64,000 nucleotides of DNA, from NCBI RefSeq assembly GCF_900113445.1, contig NZ_FOPJ01000015.1, positions 1-64,000 on the forward strand, given 5' to 3'. This DNA comes from Corynebacterium spheniscorum (lineage in GTDB: Bacteria > Actinomycetota > Actinomycetes > Mycobacteriales > Mycobacteriaceae). Every line of letters begins with the position of its first letter. The stretch's first letter is position 1. Positions 45,102 to 54,100 of the stretch are shown here, piece by piece. The notes under the pieces are model-generated. The model was given only the letters and a program-made list of their open reading frames with translations, made no database searches and was not told where the DNA came from. The translations under genes were made by a program, and so were the position numbers.

Positions 45102-45293
45102 TCAGCCTCAGCTATAGCCCCTCATAGCTACTCAACGTCAGCCCAGCTTCTCACCCCGCGGCCTGCGTAGGTGAGAGAAGCGCTCACCTTGAGCGTGGAG
45201 CTTTCCTCGCTGCGAACTAAAGGCTTAGCCAGCACTCCCTCAAGCTCGAGGGAACGCGGCTAGGGTGGACTAGAACTCGCAGTTGTATACGTA
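45102..45293. other. mytB downstream region
   Basis: No gene seen. GGTGAGAGAAGCGCTCACC (45170-45188) is a near-perfect dyad (GGTGAG with CTCACC, core AGCGCT) and may be part of the mytB 3' end. The strong hairpin at 45294 follows. Confidence 0.4.
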
Positions 45294-45334
45294 AAAGCGC
45301 CTCTCCTTGAAAAAGGAGAGGCGCTTTGTGTTTG
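45294..45334 (+). terminator. Terminator with GAAA tetraloop
   Basis: A perfect 15-bp stem (AAAGCGCCTCTCCTT with AAGGAGAGGCGCTTT) is capped by a GAAA loop. The T run is short (TTTGTGTTTG). It lies between mytB and mytA and should insulate the two. Confidence 0.85.
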
Positions 45335-45517
45335 CCGTTATTCTTTATCACGCGTGTTATCGGTGTGTCGCACCCTAAACCTTCAAGTTGTACTTAAGAT
45401 TGAGGCATTCCCGCGCAGAGGGTCGAGCTATGCCGCAGGAGGGGAACCTGCGGACGTGCATACCCTCGCTGCGGCATGCCCAAAGAACAAACATCGACAT
45501 GCAAGGACATTTGCCCC

Positions 45518-47410
45518 ATGCGCGCACACCCTAACCGGCGTTTCCTCCTTTTGGCCACTGCTTTGAGCACCGCTTTAGGCACCACGATGGTGCCGGCCAT
45601 CGCTCAAGCTCAAAACAATGAGCTCAGCAGCCAGCTCAGCGGCAATCTAACTCCCCAAGGCAAGCGCACCGCACCAACTGAAGGTGTGGCGGACAAGGCG
45701 CCCGAAGGTGTGAGCATCGAAAAGTGGGATTGGCTGAATTCCCACCGCGTCGCACTCTATATCCGCTCCAAAGCGATGCCCGAAGAACTCGTCCAGGTGC
45801 AGGTCCTCCTTGCCCGCGACTGGTACTCGCATCCGGATAAGACCTACCCGGAGCTCTGGGCATTGGATGGTTTGCGCGCCCGCAATGACCACAACGGTTG
45901 GACCCTCGAAACCAATATCGAGAAATTCTTCGCCGATAAGAACGTCAACGTCATCCTTCCCGTCGGCGGCGAATCTTCCTTCTACTCCGACTGGCAAGCC
46001 CCGGATAATGGCAAGCACTACATGTGGGAAACCTTCCTCACCCAAGAATTAGTGCCGCTGCTTAAAGACAACCTGCGCTCCAACGGCAAGCGTGCCGTTG
46101 CCGGTATCTCCATGGGCGGTACCGCCGCAGTGAACCTAGCTGAACGCCACCCAGACCTCTTCAACTTCGTCGGCTCCTTCTCCGGGTACCTCGACACCAC
46201 CACCGGAGGCATGCCTGAAGCTATTGGTGCCGCCACCCGCGACGCCGGTGGCTACAATGCCGAAGCCATGTGGGGCCCCTACGGTTCCCAAGGGTGGATC
46301 GACCATGACCCGAAGGGCGGCTTGGAATACCTCAAGGGCAAGACCGTCTATGTGTCTGCCGGCTCCGGCCGCTCTGACTTCAATGAGCCGAACTCCGTGG
46401 CCAAGGGCCCGGCACAGCCGGCCGGTATTGGTCTGGAGATCCTGTCCCGACTGACCACCCAAACCTTCTTGAGCCGCGCTGAAGAAGCCGGGCTGAACGT
46501 CATCTCCAAGTTCCGTCCCTCCGGCGTGCACTCCTGGGAATACTGGCAATTCGAAATGACCCAGGCATGGCCCTATATCGCCAATGCTCTGGCCATCCCC
46601 GAAGAAGACCGCGGCGCACTGTGCAACCCGGTTGGTGCCATCGCTGAAGCCACCAAGGATGGGGCACTCGGTACCTGCATCAACGATGAATACGATGTGC
46701 CCGGCGGCAAGGCAGAAGACTTCCGCAACGGCAGCGCCTATTGGTCCCCCGAAACCGGTGCGCAGCTACTCATCGGTGCCATTAATGGCCGCTATAACGC
46801 CCTTGGTGGCCCCGCCAGCTGGCTCGGTTTCCCGACCACCGGCGAATTGAGCACCCCTGATGGAGAAGGCCGCTATGTGCACTTCCAACACGGCTCCATC
46901 TACTGGACTCCGCAACTCGGGGCAGTGGAAGTGCCACGCGACATGTTCGACCTATGGGGCACCAGGGACTATGAGCGTGGCGACCTTGGCTACCCGGTCG
47001 CCGCACCCCAAGCTGTAGATAAGGGCTGGGTGCAGCAATTCCAGGGCGGCTATATTGTCCGCACCCCGGATAATAAGAACTTCTGGCTCCGCGGAGCTAT
47101 TGCCGCGAAGTACGCCGAGATGAAGTTCGCTGATTCCGAACTAGGCTGGCCCAAGAGCAATGAAATGCTCATCAAGGGCGGTGCCTTCCAGGAATTCACC
47201 AACGGTAATATCTACTGGTCCCAGGACACTGGGGCGAAGTTCATCCGCTACGGCGCCATCTTCGACGCCTGGGGCAAGAAGCGCTATGAACAGGGCGCCT
47301 ACGGCTACCCCAAAGCTGACTTCGCACCCATCCCCGCCGGTGGCGAAATCATGGAATTCCAGCACGGCACCATCCGTCAGGTCAACGGCCGAATTGAGGA
47401 GAGCCGCTAA
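45518..47410 (+). CDS. mytA: Mycolyltransferase MytA (PS1/Cop1 type) with LGFP repeats
   Basis: 630 residues from ATG 45518, with AAGGAC 9 bases upstream. A signal peptide ends at MVPAIAQAQ. The antigen 85-like domain (about 60-370) has the catalytic Ser in AGISMGGTAAVNLAE (about 198) and His in SGVHSWEYWQ. The C-terminal 250 residues hold four or so LGFP repeats (SWLGFPTTGE, GDLGYPVAAPQ, SELGWPKSNE, GAYGYPKADF), which are thought to bind the protein to arabinogalactan or peptidoglycan. This is the layout of C. glutamicum PS1/Cop1, the main mycolyltransferase. The next gene starts directly after its stop. Confidence 0.95.
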   Translation: MRAHPNRRFLLLATALSTALGTTMVPAIAQAQNNELSSQLSGNLTPQGKRTAPTEGVADKAPEGVSIEKWDWLNSHRVALYIRSKAMPEELVQVQVLLARDWYSHPDKTYPELWALDGLRARNDHNGWTLETNIEKFFADKNVNVILPVGGESSFYSDWQAPDNGKHYMWETFLTQELVPLLKDNLRSNGKRAVAGISMGGTAAVNLAERHPDLFNFVGSFSGYLDTTTGGMPEAIGAATRDAGGYNAEAMWGPYGSQGWIDHDPKGGLEYLKGKTVYVSAGSGRSDFNEPNSVAKGPAQPAGIGLEILSRLTTQTFLSRAEEAGLNVISKFRPSGVHSWEYWQFEMTQAWPYIANALAIPEEDRGALCNPVGAIAEATKDGALGTCINDEYDVPGGKAEDFRNGSAYWSPETGAQLLIGAINGRYNALGGPASWLGFPTTGELSTPDGEGRYVHFQHGSIYWTPQLGAVEVPRDMFDLWGTRDYERGDLGYPVAAPQAVDKGWVQQFQGGYIVRTPDNKNFWLRGAIAAKYAEMKFADSELGWPKSNEMLIKGGAFQEFTNGNIYWSQDTGAKFIRYGAIFDAWGKKRYEQGAYGYPKADFAPIPAGGEIMEFQHGTIRQVNGRIEESR

Positions 47411-47917
47411 ATGAAAAAGCTCACCCTGGTTGCACTTTGCGCCGGAGCTTTAACCCTTAGCGCCTGTGGTGGTGGCGCCACTGTCGAAGACAGCACTGCC
47501 CCCACCACCGGCAGCACCATCACCTCGCTATCCAAGGACACCGCTGGCGCAAAAACCAGTACCACCGATAGCACCGAAACCACTGATCCTGGGAAGCACC
47601 AAAACGCTAATAACCGCCCAGCACCCGCCCCACGGGACCAAGGTGCCAGGGAAGTCAGCGAGGCCCCATCAGCCGCGCCGGTATATAGCGACACTGATCG
47701 TGCTCTCTTGGAACGCCTCCAAAAAGATGGTGTGAAAACCGACGGCGTAGAAGACCAAATCCTTGGAACTGCCAACACCGTCTGCCATGAAGAAGAGGAT
47801 TATCGCACCACCGTCAGAGCGGTTGCAGGCCAGCTCATTGAGCAAAACCGCACCGATTTACCGCTCGACCGTGCCGCCGCTGTAATTGAAACTGCGGCGC
47901 GCGAGGCGTACTGCTAG
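47411..47917 (+). CDS. Lipoprotein with DUF732 domain
   Basis: 168 residues starting on the base after the mytA stop. A lipobox (LTLSAC, Cys at about 19) predicts a lipid-anchored extracellular protein. A Thr/Ser/Pro/Asp-rich linker (20-95) leads to a small helical domain with two Cys (NTVCHEEED and the last residue in AREAYC) that probably form a disulfide, as in DUF732 proteins. Its place between mytA and the cutinase gene suggests a role in envelope assembly. The function of DUF732 is unknown. Confidence 0.82.
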   Translation: MKKLTLVALCAGALTLSACGGGATVEDSTAPTTGSTITSLSKDTAGAKTSTTDSTETTDPGKHQNANNRPAPAPRDQGAREVSEAPSAAPVYSDTDRALLERLQKDGVKTDGVEDQILGTANTVCHEEEDYRTTVRAVAGQLIEQNRTDLPLDRAAAVIETAAREAYC

Positions 47918-47921
47918 AGCA

Positions 47922-48848
47922 ATGAGAAAAGTCCTCACGGTTGTAGCCACCCTGATGGTCCTCGTACTCATCGTGGGTGGAGTGATGAACTGGCGTGCCA
48001 CCCACGACGGTGGGCTGCTACCCAGCGACCCACCCGGTGGCGGCCAAGCCGCGCCGGAGGAAGCACCACAGGAAGAACCCTGGTGCCCCGAAGTGCAATT
48101 CGTTTCCGCACCAGGCACCTGGGAATCCGCTGCGGATGATGATCCCTTCAATCCGCACGCCAACCCGCACTCCTTCATGCTCAGCATTTCTCAACCGCTG
48201 CAGCAACGCTATGACATCAACCATGTCCGCGTCTGGACTTTGCCCTATACCGCGCAATTCCGAAATATCAATTCCCAAGAGGAAATGACCTACGACGATT
48301 CGCGGAATGAAGGCACCTCGCGGCTGGAAAACGAACTGCGCTTCGTGCATGAAAAATGCCCGCGCACGGACTTCATCCTCGCTGGCTTCAGTCAAGGCGC
48401 TGTCATCGTAGGTGATGTCGCCAACCAAATCGGCCAAGGCCACGGTGCTATCCCCGCTGAAAAAGTCCGCGGGGTAGCTGTTATCGCGGATGGCCGCCGC
48501 GAACCCGGGGTGGGGCAGGTGCCTGGAAACCAGGTATCCGGCTTAGGCGCGGAGATCGTCTTGGAACCCCTTAACTTGCTCGTGCAGCCGATTGTGCCCG
48601 GAGCTAGTATGCGTGGCCCCCGCGTAGGCGGCTATGGCAGCTTAAATGACCGCACCTTCGATATCTGTGCCCCCGATGACGCCATCTGTGATGCCCCGCG
48701 CGACGTGGGCAACGCCTTAGGCCGGGCACAGGCATTGGTGGCAGCTAATGGCGTACACGCGCAATACGCCTCAAACCCGAACGTAATTCCTGGGACAACC
48801 GCAAACCAGTGGGTTCTTGATTGGGCGATTAGCTTAATCGACCGCTAG
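47922..48848 (+). CDS. Cutinase-like envelope hydrolase (Rv3802c type)
   Basis: 308 residues from ATG 47922, 4 bases after the DUF732 gene. One N-terminal membrane anchor (about 5-22) is followed by an extracellular alpha/beta hydrolase. The nucleophile Ser is in FILAGFSQGAVIVGDVANQIG (short form GFSQG, about 155), and the Asp and His are likely in DICAPDDAICDAP and NGVHAQYA. In mycobacteria the protein in this place, Rv3802c, is an essential phospholipase/thioesterase that links membrane lipid balance to mycolate synthesis. The same role is inferred from synteny. Confidence 0.88.
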   Translation: MRKVLTVVATLMVLVLIVGGVMNWRATHDGGLLPSDPPGGGQAAPEEAPQEEPWCPEVQFVSAPGTWESAADDDPFNPHANPHSFMLSISQPLQQRYDINHVRVWTLPYTAQFRNINSQEEMTYDDSRNEGTSRLENELRFVHEKCPRTDFILAGFSQGAVIVGDVANQIGQGHGAIPAEKVRGVAVIADGRREPGVGQVPGNQVSGLGAEIVLEPLNLLVQPIVPGASMRGPRVGGYGSLNDRTFDICAPDDAICDAPRDVGNALGRAQALVAANGVHAQYASNPNVIPGTTANQWVLDWAISLIDR

Positions 48849-48915
48849 TCGTGCTATGTTTGCCCAGAAAACAATTAAGGTGAGTACAACTGCTCGCCAC
48901 GACCTGAGGAGCGCA

Positions 48916-50763
48916 ATGGATATCACCGCCGCGATGGGCCGATTCTTCAATGAGAAAGGCGAGATCACACTCGCCCCACAGCTGACCTTGGCTGGACTAT
49001 CGGAGCTCATGTACCAGGGTGACTTAGCCAGCGGCGGCGGTGAGCGTGTCGCCCTGAAGGCTTGGGATTTCTCCACTTCCAAAGAAGGGGTGATGAAAAG
49101 CATCACCCGCACCGAAGTTAACCAGCGCATCAAAGCCGTTGCTGCGCGACTCCAACAAGTCGCCAAAATCGGCGATCGCGTAGCCATCCTGGCCGGTAAC
49201 TCCCCGGAATACCTCTATGGCTTCATGGGTGCGCTGTACGCCGGCCTGGTACCGGTACCGCTTTATGACCCACAAGAGCCCGGCCACGCAGAACACCTCA
49301 ATGCGGTGCTCGCCGATTGCGGCCCCACCGTGGTGCTCACCACCTCAGCTTCCGCACCCGCTGTGCGTGCTTATTTCAAGGAACGCCCCGGCCGCCAGCG
49401 TCCCCGCATCATCGCCCTCGATGCACTCCCGGATACCCTGGCCGCCAGCTGGGTTAATCCCATGGCCACCCCGGAAGGGCAGATGCTCATGGCATCTTCC
49501 CAAACCATGCCGATCGATCAGCTCGCCTTCCTGCAGTACACCTCAGGTTCCACCCGCACCCCAGCCGGTGTGGTGCTCACCAACCGCTCCATTTTGACCA
49601 ATGTGCTGCAAATTTTTGCCGCCGCGAAGCTGAAGACGCCCCTGCGCTTCGTCTCCTGGCTGCCGCTGCACCACGATATGGGCATCATCCTCGCCGCCTT
49701 CTGCCTCATCCTCGGCCTGGAACTGCAGATGATGACCCCGCGTGACTTCATCCAACAGCCCCGCCGCTGGACCCGCCAGCTGCACCGCTGCGATGACAAC
49801 TTCATCTACACCGTCATCCCCAACTTCGCCATGGAATTGGCCGTCCGTTACGGCCTGCCAGAAGAAGGCGAAGAACTCGACCTCTCCGGCCTGGCCGGTG
49901 TGATCATCGGATCCGAACCTGTAACCGAGAAGGCTGTCACCAACTTCATCGACACCTTCAAGGAATATGGGCTCCCGAATTCGGTCGTGCGCCCCTCCTA
50001 TGGTCTGGCAGAAGCCTCCCTGCTGCTCACCACCCCCCAAACCGAGGAACGCCCGCTGGTTTCGCACTTCGACCGCGAGAAGCTCGCCGAAGGCGAAGCG
50101 GTGATGGTTGACCCCAGCGATGAGAAGGCTGTGGCCTTCACCTCCAATGGCCAGGTTGTGCGCCCGCAATTCCTCACCATCGTTGATCCCGAAACCCGCC
50201 AAGAAATCGAAGACGGCAAGGTTGGCGAAATCTGGGCACAGGGCGAGAACATGGCTGTCGGTTACCTGGACCGCCCCGAAGACACCCAAGAAACCTTCCA
50301 CAACACCCTGGCTGGCCGCTTAGAAAATAGCAGGGTAGAAGGCTCCGAGGATTCCCCGTGGATGGCCACCGGTGATCTCGGCACCATCATCAATAACCAG
50401 ATCTACATCACCGGTCGCCTCAAAGACCTCATCGTCATTGCTGGTCGTAACCACTACCCGCAAGACATTGAGTACACCGTGGAAAAGGCCAGCGACCATA
50501 TCCGCCCAGCCTGCGTTGCCGCCTTCTCCATCGACGGCGATGATGTAGAAAAGCTCATCATCCTGGCAGAACGCGACCTGGACCGCCAGGCCAGCGATGA
50601 TGCCGAAGCTATCGAGAAGATTCGCTCCGCAGTCAGCGCCTCCCACGGTGTGGTTCCCGCGGATGTTCAGATCCTCGCCCCCGATGAGATTGCTCGTAGC
50701 TCTAGCGCAAAGATTGCGCGCCGGGTCTGCCGCAAGCAGTATCTTGCCGATCTCGAAGGCTAA
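48916..50763 (+). CDS. fadD32: Long-chain fatty acyl-AMP ligase FadD32
   Basis: 615 residues from ATG 48916, with CTGAGGAGCG just upstream. It activates the long meromycolic fatty acid as acyl-AMP and loads it on the N-terminal carrier domain of Pks13. The AMP-binding motif LQYTSGSTRTPAGVVLTN is at about 207-224. SWLPLHHDMGIILAAF, SYGLAEASLLLT, MATGDLGTIINNQIYITGRLKDLI and NHYPQDIEYTVEKA are FAAL/FadD32 hallmarks. It precedes pks13 by 356 bp, with a hairpin between, so the two may be separately promoted. Confidence 0.95.
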   Translation: MDITAAMGRFFNEKGEITLAPQLTLAGLSELMYQGDLASGGGERVALKAWDFSTSKEGVMKSITRTEVNQRIKAVAARLQQVAKIGDRVAILAGNSPEYLYGFMGALYAGLVPVPLYDPQEPGHAEHLNAVLADCGPTVVLTTSASAPAVRAYFKERPGRQRPRIIALDALPDTLAASWVNPMATPEGQMLMASSQTMPIDQLAFLQYTSGSTRTPAGVVLTNRSILTNVLQIFAAAKLKTPLRFVSWLPLHHDMGIILAAFCLILGLELQMMTPRDFIQQPRRWTRQLHRCDDNFIYTVIPNFAMELAVRYGLPEEGEELDLSGLAGVIIGSEPVTEKAVTNFIDTFKEYGLPNSVVRPSYGLAEASLLLTTPQTEERPLVSHFDREKLAEGEAVMVDPSDEKAVAFTSNGQVVRPQFLTIVDPETRQEIEDGKVGEIWAQGENMAVGYLDRPEDTQETFHNTLAGRLENSRVEGSEDSPWMATGDLGTIINNQIYITGRLKDLIVIAGRNHYPQDIEYTVEKASDHIRPACVAAFSIDGDDVEKLIILAERDLDRQASDDAEAIEKIRSAVSASHGVVPADVQILAPDEIARSSSAKIARRVCRKQYLADLEG

Positions 50764-51119
50764 GTTTTAGGTCACCGCCCTCTTCCCCCTAAGGCTATTT
50801 TGCTTGGGGAGGAGGGCGCTGCCTATGGTGAGCATTCCGCGCTGAGCGGACGTTGGCACTTAAGTACCAGGAATATTTGGTGTCATCTGGTGTGCGAAGA
50901 AACGTTTCTCATGTGGGAACATATATACCTGTGAGGTGTTCTGTGCCTAAGGTGCCCAGTGCCCGAAGCGTCCACCGCCGAAGGCATCACAGCACGCGCA
51001 CACCCCCAGCGCGGGCACAGTAACTCCATATTGGTAGCTGCACCAAGCACACCCTGCTTTTCCGGCAGCTACTGCGCTCCACATAATGACCATTGATTTT
51101 CAACGAGGTAAGAGGCAGC
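50764..51119. other. fadD32-pks13 intergenic region
   Basis: 356 bp with no gene seen. It begins with a 13-bp hairpin and must contain a pks13 promoter if the hairpin terminates transcription. TTGGTG and a TATATACC-like stretch near 50925 might be promoter parts. A weak site AAGAGG lies 4 bases before the pks13 ATG. Confidence 0.45.
50776..50818 (+). terminator. Hairpin after fadD32
   Basis: CGCCCTCTTCCCC pairs with GGGGAGGAGGGCG (13 bp, one G-U) around a 17-base loop, starting 12 bases after the stop. It has no T run, so termination may be partial. Confidence 0.55.
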
Positions 51120-54100
51120 ATGACCGACACCCAGGCGGCATCCATGACGGTTGAGCAGCTGCGCACGTGGCTCCACGACTGGGTAGCTCGCACCGCGGGA
51201 TTAGAGTCCTCGGAAGTTGGTGATGATCGGCCCTTAGAAAGCTTCGGCCTCTCCTCCCGAGACATGGTGCTGCTCTCCGGTGAGCTAGAAAACCTCCTTG
51301 GCGTGCATCTCGATGCCACCATCGCCTATGAGTACCCCACCATCGATGGCCTGGCCCAAAAACTCATCGAAAACGCCCAAACCGGAGCCCAAACCGGAGC
51401 CCAAGCCGGAGCCCAAGCCGGAGCCCAAACCGGAGCCAACGCCCACAGCTCCAGCCCCCACACGCCGCAGCAACGCACCCGCGCGGAGCACGATATCGCC
51501 ATCGTCGGCATGGCAGCCCGCTTCCCGGGCGCCGATAACCTCGAAGAAATGTGGTCCATGCTGGTGGAAGGCCGCGACGCCGTTGGCCCCCTACCGGCCG
51601 GGCGGTGGAGCGAATACGCCGATGACCAAGTCATGGTCGACAAAATGGCCAACGTCAACACCGACGGCGGCTACCTCCAAGACATCGCCGGTTTCGACGC
51701 CGAATTCTTCGGCCTCGCCCCAGTTGAAGCCGCCAATATGGATCCGCAGCAGCGCATCATGTTGGAGCTCAGCTGGAAATCCCTCGAGCATGCCGGCATC
51801 GCCCCCAACACCCTGCGCGGCAAACCCGTAGGCGTGTACTTCGGCTCCACCAATAATGACTACGGGATGCTCATCACCGCCGACCCGGCAGAAGCACACC
51901 CCTACGCACTTACCGGTACCGCCAGCTCAATTATCCCCAACCGCGTCTCCTACGCCTTTGACTTCCGCGGCCCCAGCGTCAGCGTCGATACCGCCTGCTC
52001 CTCCTCGCTGGTTGCCGTGCACCACGCGGTACGCGCCCTTCGCGATGGCGATGCCGACCTCGCCCTAAGCGGCGGCGTTAATATCCTCGCCTCCCCTTTC
52101 ATCTCCACCGCCTTCGGCGAACTCGGGGTCATCAGCCCCACCAGCGCCATCCACGCCTTCAGCGATGAAGCCGATGGCTTTGTCCGTGGCGATGGTGCCG
52201 GCGTGCTGGTCCTCAAGCGCGTTGCCGATGCACTACGCGACGGCGACACCATCCATGCCGTGATCCGCGGTTCCGCGGTGAACTCCGATGGCCACTCCAA
52301 TGGCCTCACCGCACCCAACCCCGAAGCGCAGGTGGATGTCCTTCACCGCGCCTACCGTGATGCCGGCATCCGCCCCCACGAGGTCGACTATGTCGAAGCC
52401 CACGGCACCGGCACCATCCTGGGGGATCCCATTGAGGCCACCGCCCTAGGCGAGGTCCTCGGCAAGGGCCGCGATATCACCGAACCCACCCTGCTCGGCT
52501 CCATTAAAACCAATATTGGGCACACCGAAGCCGCTGCCGGCACCGCCGGGCTCATCAAGGTTGTCCTGGGCCTCCAACACGACATCATCCCGCCCTCTTT
52601 GCACTTCGATGCCCCCAACCGCTTCATCGACTTCGATGCTGAGCGCCTCGAGGTAGTCGAAGATCCCCGCGAATGGCCCCAATACTCCGGCCGCCGCGTC
52701 GCCGGTGTCTCCGGCTTCGGCTTCGGCGGCACCAACGCGCATATCGTGCTCAGCGATTTCAACGCAGCCGATTATGAGGTCCAAGCCACCCAGATCGACG
52801 CCCAGCTGGCGAAAGATAACCTCGTCAGCCTGCCGGTCTCTGGCCTGCTTCCTTCCCGTCGCCGCCAACTCGCCGAAGTTTTGGCCAACGATCTCGAGCA
52901 GCGCCCGGAAGAAGAACTCATCCCCTTCGCCTGCGTGCTAAGCGGCCGGAACCATGGGCGTTCCCGCGCCATCATTCACGCCGATAGCATCGAGCAGGCC
53001 GTCAAACGCCTCCGCCAGGTCGCCGAAGGCAAAGTCTCAGTCGGCATTGATGCCGCGGATTCCCCCGCCTCCCTCGGCCCGGTATTCGTTTACTCCGGCT
53101 TCGGTTCCCAGCACCGCAAGATGGTCAAGGACCTCTGCGAACTCTCCCCGATCTTCCTTCAGCGCCTCGAAGAACTCGATGAGCTGGTGGAGTTCGAATC
53201 GGGCTGGTCCATCCTGGATATCGTCCGCGATGATGAACAAACCTATGACACCGAAACCGCACAGGTCGCCATCACCGCCATCCAAATTGCCCTGACCGAC
53301 CTGCTAGCCCACTTCGGTGCCCGCCCCGCGGCTGTGATGGGGATGTCCATGGGCGAGATCGCCGCCGCTTATGCCGCCGGTGGGCTCAGCGCCGAAGACG
53401 CCCTGCGCGTTGCCTGCCACCGCGCCCGCCTCATGGGTGAGGGCGAAAAGTCCCTGCCCGAAGATGAACTCGGCGCCATGGCCGTCATCGAGATTTCCGC
53501 TGATGACCTCGCTCAGCTGCGCGAGGAACGCCCCGAATATGCCGGCATTGAGCCCGCGGTTTATGCCGGCCCCGGCATGACCACCGTCGGTGGCCCCCGC
53601 GAAGCTGTGGTTGCGCTAGTAGAGGAGTGGGAAAAGGAATCCCGCTTCGCCCGCCTGCTCAACGTTAAGGGTGCGGGCCATACCAGCGCGGTGGACCCAC
53701 TACTGGGTGAACTGGCCGCCGAAACCGGCGATGTGCAGCCCAAACCTTTGCGCATCCCGCTATTTAGCTCCGTGGATTGCGGCATGGTCTACCAGCCCGG
53801 CAGCACCGTCCACGATTCGGATTATTGGATCCGCTGCACCCGCCAGGCCGTGCACTTCCAAGAAGCTACGGAAGCTGCTTTCGCCGCCGGCCACAGCACC
53901 TTGGTGGAGATTTCCCCCAACCCGGTGGCACTCATGGCGATGATGAACACTGCCTTTGCCGTTGGCCGCCCGGACGCGCAGCTGCTCTACGCCCTCAAGC
54001 GCAAGGTTGATACCGCCCACAGCATGCGCGAATTGCTGGGCAAGCTCTATGTGCAGGGCCAAGACATTGACTTCCGTTTCTTCAACGGCGATGCACAAAC

